Assembly (NCBI GenBank): GCA_019449415.1
Contig: JAGRPP010000015.1
Location: 1-64,000, forward strand
Direction of reading: 5' to 3'
From: Geothrix sp.
GTDB taxonomy: Bacteria > Acidobacteriota > Holophagae > Holophagales > Holophagaceae
Length of the DNA: 64,000 nucleotides
The notes under the pieces were generated by a model, which was given only the letters and a program-made list of their open reading frames with translations, made no database searches and was not told the origin of the DNA. This document shows, one piece after another, positions 14,923 to 22,815 of the stretch. The position numbers and the translations under genes were made by a program. Numbering within the stretch: position 1 is the stretch's first letter; each line of letters starts with the position of its first letter.

Positions 14923-15911
14923 GGTGCCCCCAGGGCGGCCAGGAAGGCGGCGGGATCATCTACGGAGACCGCCACACGGTCCCGTGGGGCCGTGGGGCCC
15001 GTGAGACTCAGGGCCGGGGCGGGCTCACGCAGGCGCAGTTCCAGGACGGCGGGTCCCGGCGTGATGAGCTTGTGGAGGCCCTTCATGTGGTGGTGCCGGG
15101 CCCAATCGTCCTCGAAGTCGGGCAGAGGCGCCGCCTCCAGGATCTGCTCGCGCCGAAGGTGGATCGATTTCGCCGGCCCGAGGTTCAGGGCCACCTCGTC
15201 CTCCGTCACCTGATGGGGACGGCCTTTCAGGCCCGCGTAGAGGCCGAACAGCCAAAGCACCGCATAGGCCGTGGACAGATGCAGGCCCCAGCGCAGCCAG
15301 GACGGCGCCCCCGAGAACAGGGCGCGGATCAGCAGCAGGTCGCCCGGGATGAGCAAGGGCAGGGCGGGCAGGAAGCTGCCCAGGGCAGCTTCGCGGTGGA
15401 GGCTGTGGCCCTCGGGGGCGGGCTCGCGGAAGCCGCCGGAGAGGAAGCGCAAGGCACCCCCCAGCATCACCAGCTCCAGGGCCATGAGCCGGGCGGCCCG
15501 GGGGGGTACGAAGGATTCGAAGGCCACCGCGATGCGCTGCTCCGGCCACTTCCCCGGCAGGGTGGCCACACTCCGCCAGGCACGCACCGCGAGGACGAGG
15601 AGCAGTCCCTCCAGGACCAAGGCGATTCCCAGACGCAGGCGGAGCGCCAGGGGCGAGGCCCCGGGCAGGAGCAGCCCCAGACCCCCCACCAGGATCAGCG
15701 CCGGCAGGAGGATCCGCGTGCCGGGGATCTTTTTCAGCCGCCAATCGCGGATCAGCATGATCACGCGGAATGCCAGCAGGATCAGGAGGGCTGCGGTGAT
15801 CGAGGGCAGGGCCCGGTGTCCGGGGGCTCGCAGGCGCAGGGTCAGGGCCGCCCCGCCCAGGGCGACGAAGAGGCCCCAGAACAGGGCGGAGGGGCGGAGG
15901 GGCCGGGTCAC
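14913..15911 (-). CDS. Hypothetical polytopic membrane protein
   Basis: A 332-residue protein I do not recognise. The N-terminal two thirds contain about six hydrophobic segments (near 10-25, 36-54, 66-82, 92-110, 180-197 and 208-230), interrupted by a soluble loop around 115-175 with FESFVPPRAARLMALEL. The last 100 residues are soluble and contain HHHMKGLHKLITPG, reminiscent of a bacterial PH-like domain (LRREQI, VAVSVDDPAAFLAAL) of the kind found in membrane-anchored bPH proteins; this is weak. It overlaps hrpB by 10 bases. The transketolase gene is divergent, 61 bases away. Confidence 0.6.
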   Translation of the reverse strand: MTRPLRPSALFWGLFVALGGAALTLRLRAPGHRALPSITAALLILLAFRVIMLIRDWRLKKIPGTRILLPALILVGGLGLLLPGASPLALRLRLGIALVLEGLLLVLAVRAWRSVATLPGKWPEQRIAVAFESFVPPRAARLMALELVMLGGALRFLSGGFREPAPEGHSLHREAALGSFLPALPLLIPGDLLLIRALFSGAPSWLRWGLHLSTAYAVLWLFGLYAGLKGRPHQVTEDEVALNLGPAKSIHLRREQILEAAPLPDFEDDWARHHHMKGLHKLITPGPAVLELRLREPAPALSLTGPTAPRDRVAVSVDDPAAFLAALGAPCA

Positions 15912-15972
15912 CCCTCCAGCCTACGGCCTCGGCACCGGCTCGCGTAGAATGGAGGCTTCGACGGGAGTGATC

Positions 15973-16947
15973 ATGGCGGGTGCGGAAACGGCGGGCGTGG
16001 GCGGCAAGGTCGGCGGGGTGATGGACAGCCTGCGGGACGCCTACGGCGACACCCTGGTGGAGCTGGGGAACGAGGGCGCCAACATCGTCGTCTTCGACGC
16101 GGACCTGGCCGGATCCACCCGCACCAGCAAGTTCGCGAAGGCCTTTCCCGAGCGCTTCTTCAACATGGGCGCAGCAGAGCAGGGCATGGTGGCCGCCGCC
16201 GCCGGGGCCAGCACCACGGGCGTGGTGCCCTTCGTGAGCACTTTCGCCATGTTCGCCACGGGCCGGGCCTATGAGTTCGTGCGCCAGGCCGTGGGGGTGG
16301 GCCACCAGAATGTGAAGATCGTGGCCACCCACGCAGGACTCACCGTGGGCGAGGACGGCGGCACCCACCAGTGCCTGGAGGACCTGGCCCTCATGCGCAT
16401 GATCCCCGGCATGACCGTGATCTCCCCGGCCGATGCGCTCGAGACCCGGCAGGCGATCCGGGCGGCCTATGCCCACCAGGGCCCCGTCTATGTCCGTCTC
16501 ACCCGGGACAAATTCCCCCGCATCCACGCCGAGGACTACCGCTTCCAGATCGGCAAGGCCGTGGTGATGCGGCCAAGTGCCGGCAAGGATGTGCTGCTGG
16601 TGGGCTGCGGCCTGGGCACCTCCATCTGCCTGGATGCTGCCGAGCTGCTGGCCGCCGAGGGCATCGAGGCCACGGTGCTGCACAGCCCCACAATCAAGCC
16701 CTTCGACCGCGAGACCCTGCTGGCCCTGGCGAAGACCCACAAAGCCGTCGTCACCTGCGAGGAGCATCAGTCCCACGGTGGGCTGGGCGGCGTGGTGGCC
16801 GAGCTCCTCTCCGAAGCCCACCCCATGCCCCTGCACCGCGTGGGCGTGCACGATCAGTTCGGCCAGAGCGGCAAGCCCGAGAAGCTGCTGGAGGCCTACG
16901 GCATCACGCCCCAGGCCGTGGCTGCCGCCGCGAAGGGAGCCCTCTGA
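15973..16947 (+). CDS. Transketolase C-terminal half (stand-alone subunit)
   Basis: A 324-residue protein equal to the pyrimidine-binding and C-terminal domains of transketolase. FNMGAAEQGMVAAAAG (about 60-75) contains the Glu that activates the thiamine diphosphate pyrimidine, with HAGLTVGEDGGTHQCLEDLALMR (in two conserved blocks near 119-141) and VYVRLTRDK near 176-184. In many bacteria and archaea transketolase is split, with the N-terminal ThDP-pyrophosphate half encoded next door. Here no such half is adjacent or elsewhere in the window. It would act in the non-oxidative pentose phosphate pathway if paired. GGGAG precedes the ATG. It overlaps the next gene by TGATG. Confidence 0.85.
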   Translation: MAGAETAGVGGKVGGVMDSLRDAYGDTLVELGNEGANIVVFDADLAGSTRTSKFAKAFPERFFNMGAAEQGMVAAAAGASTTGVVPFVSTFAMFATGRAYEFVRQAVGVGHQNVKIVATHAGLTVGEDGGTHQCLEDLALMRMIPGMTVISPADALETRQAIRAAYAHQGPVYVRLTRDKFPRIHAEDYRFQIGKAVVMRPSAGKDVLLVGCGLGTSICLDAAELLAAEGIEATVLHSPTIKPFDRETLLALAKTHKAVVTCEEHQSHGGLGGVVAELLSEAHPMPLHRVGVHDQFGQSGKPEKLLEAYGITPQAVAAAAKGAL

Positions 16948-17249
16948 TGGCCACGGAGACCTTCAAGGCCAGTCGCTGGACCCAGGGCAACCACCTGTTC
17001 ACGACCGTCATCGAGGTGACGGACACCGCCGTGATCCGCCGCAAGCGCGCCTGGTTCACGGTGAATGAGATCAGCATCCACCTGTCGAAGGTGGCCAGCG
17101 TCCGCATCGAAACCGGCCTGCTCTGGTCCGACCTCACCGTCGAGAGCACCGGCGGCAGCGACCCCCTCACCAGCCATGGCCACACCAAGGCCGATGCCCG
17201 CCGCATCAAGGAACTCATCGAAGCGGCGCAAAGCCGGGGCATGAGGTAA
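16947..17249 (+). CDS. Small PH-like domain protein
   Basis: A 100-residue protein with the look of a bacterial PH (bPH) domain: a run of beta strands, WTQGNHLFTTVIEVTDTAVI, then RKRAWFTVNEISIHLSKVAS (about 33-52), SVRIETGLLWSDLTVES, and a C-terminal helix DARRIKELIEAAQ. The R-K-x-x-W-F-x-x-x-x-x-I-x-x-x-x-I/V pattern, with a conserved strand of the form V-x-I-x-x-G-x-x-x-x-x-L, is typical of these families. No membrane segment or catalytic motif is seen, so function is unknown. The ATG shares a base with the stop of the transketolase-half gene, so translation is coupled, though a functional link is unclear. Confidence 0.65.
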   Translation: MATETFKASRWTQGNHLFTTVIEVTDTAVIRRKRAWFTVNEISIHLSKVASVRIETGLLWSDLTVESTGGSDPLTSHGHTKADARRIKELIEAAQSRGMR

Positions 17250-17294
17250 CGGGGCCGGCGCCCTTCCTACCGGCCCCTCCCTTCAGGCCCGACC

Positions 17295-20102
17295 ATGCAG
17301 ACCGCGACGCCATCGCCCTCGGATCCGGAGCTCCCCAGGCCTCTCAGGGCCGGTACGCTCGCCCCCGGGGCCCAGGTCGGCCGCTTCCAGGTGCAAGCGC
17401 TCCTCGGCCAGGGGGGCATGGGGGCGGTGTACCTGGCCTGGGACCCGGTGCTCGAGCGGAGGGTCGCCCTCAAGTCGATCCGTCTGGGAGATCACGGGAA
17501 GGCGGCCGCCACGGCGCGCTTCCGCCGGGAGGCCATGGCGCTGGCCCAGCTCAACCACCGGAATGTCTGCCAGGTGCACGACTGGGTGGAGGCGCGGGGA
17601 AGCGCCTTCATCGCCATGGAGTTCATCGAGGGGGAGACCCTGTCGAGGCTGGCGGCAGGACTGGATCTCCGCCGGAAGCTCCAGGTCCTCAGGGCCATCG
17701 CCTACGCCCTGGAGGCCGCCCACGCCAAGGGGATCGTCCACCGCGACCTGAAGCCCAGCAATGTGATGGTCGATGCCGCGGGGCAGGTGAAGGTCCTGGA
17801 CTTCGGCCTCGCCAGGCTGGTGGGTTCCACCACGGTCCAGGGGAATGATCCGACCGGGAATGTCCCGAACCTCTCAGGCCTGGCGGAAGCTTCGGGAGAT
17901 GGTCCCACCTTGCTGGTTTCCGCCTCCGAGGAGGAAGGGAGGAGGACCCGGATGGAGGCCTCCCAGGACTCGCCTTCTCCTTCCTCTTGGGGGGAGATGA
18001 CGGAGGCGGGCGTCTTCATGGGCAGCCCCACCTATGCTTCCCCCGAGCAGATGCGGGGGAAGCGTGTCGGTCCGCCCAGTGATGTGTTCTCCCTGGGCGT
18101 GGTCGCCTGGGAGCTGCTGATGGGGGACTACCCCTTTCCGGGCGAGGGCCAGGCCAGGATGGCGGCCACCATCGAGGGGGAGATCAAGCCGCTGCGGGGC
18201 CGGGGGCTTCCCCGGCCGGTGGGGGCCCTGCTGCGGGCGATGCTCCACAAGAACCCGGAGCAGCGGCCGACGAGCCGCCAGGTGGCGGAGAACCTCGGCC
18301 GCCAGCTGGCCGGGAACCCGGCGGCCTGGTGGGTGGGGGGCACCCTGGCGGCGCTCGGCCTGGTGCTCGGGGTGGGCTACTACCTGTTCGGCCGCAGCAT
18401 CATCGCGGACCTGGCGAAGGAACATCCTCCCCGCATGGCGGTCATGCCGATCCGCAACGATACGGGGGATCCGGCCCTGGATGCCCAGGTGGGCGTGGGC
18501 ATGACGGAGCTGCTCTCCACGGCGCTGCAGGGGTCACCCCACATGGCCGTGGTGGAACCCGAGTCCGTGGTCCGGGTGATGTCCAACCTGCGGATCTCCC
18601 CGGCGGAGGCCATGGATCCGGCCAGCCAGCCCCGGATCGCGAATGCCCTGGGCGCTCACCTCTTCCTCAGAGGGAGGCTGAGCCGGGATTCCGCGACGCA
18701 CGCGAACCTGCTGACCTACGAGTTGGTGGATGGCGCGGGGCGGACCCGGTTCTCGGGCATCGCCAAGGCTCCCCAGCAGGGGGCTTTCGCCCCCTACGCC
18801 CTGGTGGATCCGGCGGCTCACGACCTGCTCCACAAGGTGGATCCCCTCCGCGCCAGTACCGTGCAGAATGAGCCGGTTCCGCCGGAAGTCTTCGCCCTCT
18901 ACGCCGAGGGGAAGGCGCGGTTTCTGAAGGGGGATTTCAAGGGCAGCGAAGCCTACCTCCGCGAGGCCTCCCTGAAGGCGCCCTCCTTTTCGAGTGCCGT
19001 GTCGGGCTACGCCGCATGCCTGCGTCGGCTGGGCCGGGACCAGGCACCGGCGGTCGCCAACTGGGCCCTCATGTCCGCCAAGGCCACGGGGGACCGCTGG
19101 GCCGAGGGGCGCGCCCTGGGCCTGAAGGCCTACCTGGCCAAGGATCTCGGGCACCTCGATGAATCCCAGAAACTGCGGGAAGCCACCCTGGCCCTGGCCC
19201 AGGCCATCGGCGACCGGGATGGGGAGACCATCGCCTACAACCACCTGGGCCTCATCGCCGCCGAACGGGGTAAGTACGCCGAGGCCGCCGAGTTCTACGA
19301 CCGCTCGCTCAGGCTCAGCCAGCAGACCGGGGACAAGGTGTATCTGTCGCTGGCCCAGAACAACCTGGCGAACCTCGCCCTCAAGCGGGGCGATCTCGGG
19401 AGGGCGGAGGCCCTCTACCGGAACAACCTCAACCTTCAGCAGGGGCTCGGGAACCGGTGGGGCGAGGCCCTGGCGCTGAACAACCTGGGGGTGGTGGCCC
19501 TCATGGCCCGGGATCTTCCGGCGGCCGAGGGGCGGCTGACGGGGGCCCTGGCAATCCGGCAGTCGGTGGGCGACCAGGGCGGACAGGTCACCTGCCTGAG
19601 GAACCTCGGGATCCTGGCCTTGATGAAGGGCGATTCGTCCGCCTCCGCGGCCTTCCACGGCCGGGCCCTGGAACTCGCGCAGGCCTCGGGTCTGCGGACC
19701 GTCGAGGCCGAGTGCCGGTTCTACGGCGCGGAAGTGGACCGGCTTCAGCAGCGGTTCAGCCAGGCTCTGGCGGGCTACCAGAAGGTGCTGGAGCTCCTGC
19801 CGGCAGGCGTGACGCCGGAGATCCGTGCGAACGCCCAGGCCGCCAGCGCCGAGTGCCTGATCCGCAAGCCCAGGCCCGAGGCGGCGGAGGCCGAGAAGCG
19901 CCTCTCGTCGCTGAACGCCGGAGAAGCGGACTCGCCCTATGTCCACCGTGCCAAGGCCTGGCAGGCATTCCGGTCCGGTCAGCGTGAGGTTGCCCTGGCC
20001 GAACTGGCCCGGGCGACGGAGGACCCGCGCCGTCAGGCCCCGGAACTCCGGGGGGAACTTGAAACCACCCGGGCGCTCTTCCTCGCGGGCGGCGGCCGCT
20101 AG
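17295..20102 (+). CDS. Transmembrane Ser/Thr protein kinase with TPR sensor region
   Basis: A 935-residue Hanks-type kinase. The kinase domain is about 30-335: glycine loop LGQGGMGAVY (38-47), Lys60 in VALK, HRDLKPSN (149-156), DFG (169-171) and SPTYASPEQ (244-252). The stretch between DFG and SPTYASPEQ is about 72 residues and rich in Ser, Thr and Glu, far longer than usual. A transmembrane helix (about 344-366) leads to an exported part: a TolB/FlgO-like domain (MAVMPIRNDTGDPALDAQV, about 381-525) and about eight TPR-like repeats to the end (for example AYNHLGLIAAERGKYAEAAEFY). It probably senses envelope conditions and phosphorylates cytoplasmic targets, which are not known. Transcribed alone, 45 bases after the PH-like gene. 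Confidence 0.9.
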   Translation: MQTATPSPSDPELPRPLRAGTLAPGAQVGRFQVQALLGQGGMGAVYLAWDPVLERRVALKSIRLGDHGKAAATARFRREAMALAQLNHRNVCQVHDWVEARGSAFIAMEFIEGETLSRLAAGLDLRRKLQVLRAIAYALEAAHAKGIVHRDLKPSNVMVDAAGQVKVLDFGLARLVGSTTVQGNDPTGNVPNLSGLAEASGDGPTLLVSASEEEGRRTRMEASQDSPSPSSWGEMTEAGVFMGSPTYASPEQMRGKRVGPPSDVFSLGVVAWELLMGDYPFPGEGQARMAATIEGEIKPLRGRGLPRPVGALLRAMLHKNPEQRPTSRQVAENLGRQLAGNPAAWWVGGTLAALGLVLGVGYYLFGRSIIADLAKEHPPRMAVMPIRNDTGDPALDAQVGVGMTELLSTALQGSPHMAVVEPESVVRVMSNLRISPAEAMDPASQPRIANALGAHLFLRGRLSRDSATHANLLTYELVDGAGRTRFSGIAKAPQQGAFAPYALVDPAAHDLLHKVDPLRASTVQNEPVPPEVFALYAEGKARFLKGDFKGSEAYLREASLKAPSFSSAVSGYAACLRRLGRDQAPAVANWALMSAKATGDRWAEGRALGLKAYLAKDLGHLDESQKLREATLALAQAIGDRDGETIAYNHLGLIAAERGKYAEAAEFYDRSLRLSQQTGDKVYLSLAQNNLANLALKRGDLGRAEALYRNNLNLQQGLGNRWGEALALNNLGVVALMARDLPAAEGRLTGALAIRQSVGDQGGQVTCLRNLGILALMKGDSSASAAFHGRALELAQASGLRTVEAECRFYGAEVDRLQQRFSQALAGYQKVLELLPAGVTPEIRANAQAASAECLIRKPRPEAAEAEKRLSSLNAGEADSPYVHRAKAWQAFRSGQREVALAELARATEDPRRQAPELRGELETTRALFLAGGGR

Positions 20103-20131
20103 GGTCGCTGCTAGGATCGGCCCGTTTGCCT

Positions 20132-20428
20132 TCAGGACTTGGCCGCCCCGGGGGTGCCCGCGAGCTTGGCGGCCACGGCAGCGAGGTCATCACCGGGCGC
20201 CAGATGGTGCCGGACCTCCCGTTCGCCGCAGGCCAGGGCCACGCAGATCCTTCCGAAGGGACAATTCCGGAGGCAGGTCACCCGGGCCACCTGGAGGTCC
20301 TGGAGGCGCTTCCGGCCGAGGAGGAGCCTGGTGAGGCAGGCCAGCGCCTCGGTCATGGCTTTGCCCCGCTTGGGGTGCCGGAGGGCCTGGCGCTCGCAAT
20401 CGGCGCAGATCGTGAGGACGGTCGGCAT
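20132..20428 (-). CDS. DUF1636-like cysteine-rich protein
   Basis: A 98-residue small protein with CADC near its N-terminus (residues 8-11) and TCLRNCPFGRICVALACG in the middle. This Cys pattern and the overall layout match the DUF1636 family of predicted metal-binding or thioredoxin-fold ferredoxin-like proteins. Their function is unknown; some members are linked to cobalamin genes, which are absent here. I start at MPTVLTICADC (20428), with GGTGGG upstream; a start 13 codons earlier is possible. It stands alone between the convergent kinase gene and the enoyl-CoA hydratase gene. Confidence 0.7.
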   Translation of the reverse strand: MPTVLTICADCERQALRHPKRGKAMTEALACLTRLLLGRKRLQDLQVARVTCLRNCPFGRICVALACGEREVRHHLAPGDDLAAVAAKLAGTPGAAKS

Positions 20429-20519
20429 GGATCCCACCATGCCACACCTCCGGGAGGGTTTTCCCAAGGCCGGTGGTCCGTCCAGATTTGCCTTCAGGCG
20501 AACCCCTCAAGCAAACCCC

Positions 20520-21308
20520 TTAGGCGAACCTGGGCGCGCGCTTCTCCAGGAAGGCCGCCAGGCCCTCGCCGGCATCGGGGTGGCGCATGGCTGCCTTCAT
20601 CTGGGCGCCCTCGGCCATGAGGCGGGCGCGCAGACCCTCGGCATCCAGTCCCTGGTTCCGCAGCAGGGTGGCCTTGATGCGGGCGAAGGTTCCGGAAGGT
20701 CCGGCGGCGAGGCGCTGGCCCAGGGCCGTCACCGCCGCCTCGAGCTGATCCGGGGGCACCACGCGGTTCACGAGCCCCAGGGCCAGGGCGCGCTCGGCGG
20801 TCAGGGTCTCGCCGAGCAGCATGAGTTCTCCCGCCAGGGCCGGATTCACCAGGCGCGACAGCATGACGCTGCCGCCCCAGTCCGGGTGCAGTCCGATCTT
20901 CACGAAGGCCATGCTGAAGGCGGCATCCGATGAGGCGATGCGCAGATCTGCGCCGAGCGCCAGGCTCATGCCCGCCCCGGCGGCCGGACCCTGCACCACG
21001 GCCACGACGGGCTTCGGCAGCGTGACCAGGCCATGTGCCACCGTGGCGCCCAGATCCAGCAGGGCCTCCATCTCGGTCCAGCGGCCCTCGGCGAGCGCCC
21101 GGGCCATCCAGCCGATGTCGCCCCCGGCGCAGAACGCGCGTCCGGCGCCTCTCAACAGCAGCACCTTCACGCCGGGCTCGGCGGCCTTCGCCAGGGCCTC
21201 CTCGAAACCCTCCTTCATCTCCGGAATGAGCGCGTTCAGCTTGTCCGGGCGGTCCAGCGTGAGGGTGGCGATCCTTTCGCGGACCTCGAAGTGGATGGGG
21301 GAGGGCAT
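20520..21308 (-). CDS. Enoyl-CoA hydratase/isomerase family protein
   Basis: A 262-residue crotonase-fold protein. RPDKLNALIPEM (about 20-31) and GRAFCAGGDIGWMA (about 60-73) form the acyl-CoA pocket and first oxyanion hole. GPAAGAGMSLALGADLRIAS (about 106-125) is the second oxyanion hole. In hydratases the two catalytic glutamates lie near here; this sequence has GLHPDWGGS where many have G-x-x-P-x-x-G-x-x, with Asp rather than Glu, so it may be an isomerase or another crotonase activity (PaaG-like). I start at MPSPIHFE (21308), which follows GGAG. An ATG 8 codons upstream lacks a site. It stands alone, with no other beta-oxidation genes near. Confidence 0.85.
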   Translation of the reverse strand: MPSPIHFEVRERIATLTLDRPDKLNALIPEMKEGFEEALAKAAEPGVKVLLLRGAGRAFCAGGDIGWMARALAEGRWTEMEALLDLGATVAHGLVTLPKPVVAVVQGPAAGAGMSLALGADLRIASSDAAFSMAFVKIGLHPDWGGSVMLSRLVNPALAGELMLLGETLTAERALALGLVNRVVPPDQLEAAVTALGQRLAAGPSGTFARIKATLLRNQGLDAEGLRARLMAEGAQMKAAMRHPDAGEGLAAFLEKRAPRFA

Positions 21309-21332
21309 GGGAACTCCAAAGAACAAAGACAT

Positions 21333-21445
21333 GGACAGAATTAACAGGATTAAAAACAGGATGAACAGGATTTAAATTATTGATAAATATGAATATATTT
21401 ATTTTTAGATCCTGTTAATTCTTTTGAATCCTGTTAATCCTGTCC
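21333..21445. repeat. AT-rich inverted repeat with GATTAACAGG units
   Basis: The left arm (from GGACAG at 21333 to about 21373) carries repeated units of the type GATTAACAGG or GATGAACAGG. The right arm (about 21412-21445, ending TGTCC) is its imperfect reverse complement, and a 30-40-base very AT-rich centre separates them. In a GC-rich genome it stands out strongly. The right arm extends into the 3' end of the glutamine amidotransferase gene and provides its last residues and TAA stop. Similar GATTAACAGG clusters occur in unrelated bacterial genomes, as I recall, without an established function. Confidence 0.8.
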
Positions 21446-22180
21446 CCGCTTTGAGGCCTGCACGAACGCCGCGAAGAGATCCCGGGCCGCATCGCCCGCG
21501 GGGCCCTTCAGGCCGACGAGGTTCTCGGGGTGCCACTGGACGCCGAAGACCCAGCGGCCGGGATCGACGGCTTCCACGGCCTCGACGAGGGGGCCGGTGT
21601 CGGCATGCACCGTGTCCAGGTGCCAGCCCACGGCCACCAGGGGCGGCGCCACGCGCCGGACGGCCTGATGGTGGCGGCTGTTCACCAGGAACACATCTTC
21701 GCCCAGCAGGGCCCGCAGGCGCGACCCCGGCGCCAGCTGGACCCGGTGGTGCATGTCGGGATGCTCGGGCGTGCCGTGCTGATGCCGCGAGGGCTCGCAG
21801 CCGTAGTGGTCGGGCACATCCTGGATCATGCTGCCGCCCAGGGCCACATTGAGGATCTGCTCGCCGCGGCAGATGCCGAGAATGGGCAGGTTCCGCTCCC
21901 AGGCCGCACGGATGAGGGGGATTTCGAAGGCGTCGCGGTCTTCATCCACCTCGGCTTTGCGATGCACGGCCTCAGCGGCGTCCCAGTGCCGGGGATGGAT
22001 GTCGGCCCCCCCCGTGAGCAGCAGGCCCGCCACCCCGGCCAGGCCCGGCAGGGGGTCGCCGGGAGCCACCAGGGTGATGGGGCCTGTCCAGCCCGCGGCC
22101 TTTACGGCCGGAATGTAATGCTTCTCGGCGCCTGACTTGTTTTTGCAGCTCACCAGGATGTTTGACTTGGCGCTTGACAT
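21434..22180 (-). CDS. Class I glutamine amidotransferase, PuuD-like
   Basis: A 248-residue protein of the gamma-glutamyl-gamma-aminobutyrate hydrolase (peptidase C26) group. LLTGGADIHPRHW (about 54-66), the nucleophile Cys in LGICRGEQILNVALGG (about 99-114), and FGVQWHPE with the catalytic His and Glu (about 214-221) complete the triad. Such enzymes hydrolyse gamma-glutamyl amides, in polyamine breakdown in E. coli; no puu genes are near, so the substrate is open. I start at MSSAKSN (22180) behind GAGGGAAAG. The last codons GGA CAG GAT and the TAA stop lie inside the GATTAACAGG repeat element, so the native C-terminus may have been altered by it. Confidence 0.85.
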   Translation of the reverse strand: MSSAKSNILVSCKNKSGAEKHYIPAVKAAGWTGPITLVAPGDPLPGLAGVAGLLLTGGADIHPRHWDAAEAVHRKAEVDEDRDAFEIPLIRAAWERNLPILGICRGEQILNVALGGSMIQDVPDHYGCEPSRHQHGTPEHPDMHHRVQLAPGSRLRALLGEDVFLVNSRHHQAVRRVAPPLVAVGWHLDTVHADTGPLVEAVEAVDPGRWVFGVQWHPENLVGLKGPAGDAARDLFAAFVQASKRGQD

Positions 22181-22219
22181 GACTTTCCCTCGGCGCAAAC
22201 CTCATCACCCTACCACCCC

Positions 22220-22260
22220 CTCAGATGGTCTGAGTCGACGGTGAGGCGGAGAGCTCCGCC
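22220..22260 (+). promoter_or_regulatory. Two inverted repeats upstream of ssb
   Basis: CTCAGA-TGG-TCTGAG (22220-22234) is a perfect inverted repeat with a 3-base centre. GGCGGA-GAGC-TCCGCC (22245-22260) is a second one that can form a hairpin 11 bases upstream of the ssb GGAGG site. Both lie in the 99-base gap between the divergent amidotransferase and ssb genes. The first could be an operator for either gene and the second a leader hairpin. No known repressor box is recognised. Confidence 0.35.
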
Positions 22261-22279
22261 GATACATGAAGGAGGACAC

Positions 22280-22750
22280 ATGTCCGGATCCTTGAACAAA
22301 GTGCTGCTCATCGGCAACCTCGGGCGCGATCCCGAGCTGAAGGCCACCCCCTCGGGTCAGAGCGTCGCCCGGTTCTCTGTGGCCACCACGGAGACTTGGA
22401 AGAACCAGGCCGGGGAGAAGCAGAGCAAGACCGAGTGGCACAACATCGTGGTGTGGGGCAAGCAGGCCGAGATCGCCGAGAAGTACCTGCGCAAGGGCAA
22501 ACAGGTGATGATCGAGGGCCGCATTCAGTACCGCGAATACACCGACCAGGCCGGGGTGAAGAAGACCGCCTGCGACATCCGCTGCGACAATTTCGTCATG
22601 CTCGGCCGCATGGAGGATGGTGGTGGCAGCCGGGACAGCGGCAGCTACGGCGGTGGCCGCGGCGCCTCCCAGGACTTCGAGGATCACGGTGCCCCCAGCC
22701 CGGCGGGCACGGGTGGCGGCAGCTTCCCCGATGACGACATCCCGTTCTAG
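22280..22750 (+). CDS. ssb: Single-stranded DNA-binding protein
   Basis: A 156-residue SSB that coats single-stranded DNA in replication, repair and recombination. The OB fold spans about 1-112: SGSLNKVLLIGNLGRDPELK, ARFSVATTETWKN, and EWHNIVVWGKQAEIAEKYL. A Gly/Ser/Asp-rich linker then leads to the acidic tip DDDIPF, the conserved partner-binding tail. Length is normal. The ATG at 22280 follows GGAGG. The gene is closed by a strong hairpin at 22778-22803. No rpsF or rpsR neighbour is present, unlike many ssb loci. Confidence 0.96.
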   Translation: MSGSLNKVLLIGNLGRDPELKATPSGQSVARFSVATTETWKNQAGEKQSKTEWHNIVVWGKQAEIAEKYLRKGKQVMIEGRIQYREYTDQAGVKKTACDIRCDNFVMLGRMEDGGGSRDSGSYGGGRGASQDFEDHGAPSPAGTGGGSFPDDDIPF

Positions 22751-22777
22751 ATCTCGACCGTCGGTCTCTGCAGAAGA

Positions 22778-22803
22778 AAACGGCGCCCGGATGGGCGCCG
22801 TTT
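22778..22803. terminator. Bidirectional terminator between ssb and the M56 gene
   Basis: AAACGGCGCCC (22778-22788) and GGGCGCCGTTT (22793-22803) form a perfect 11-bp stem with a GGAT loop. A-rich DNA stands on the left and TTT on the right, so it can stop transcripts arriving from either side. It lies just after ssb and just after the stop of the leftward M56 gene. Confidence 0.85.
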
Positions 22804-22815
22804 ACCTGTCCGGGA

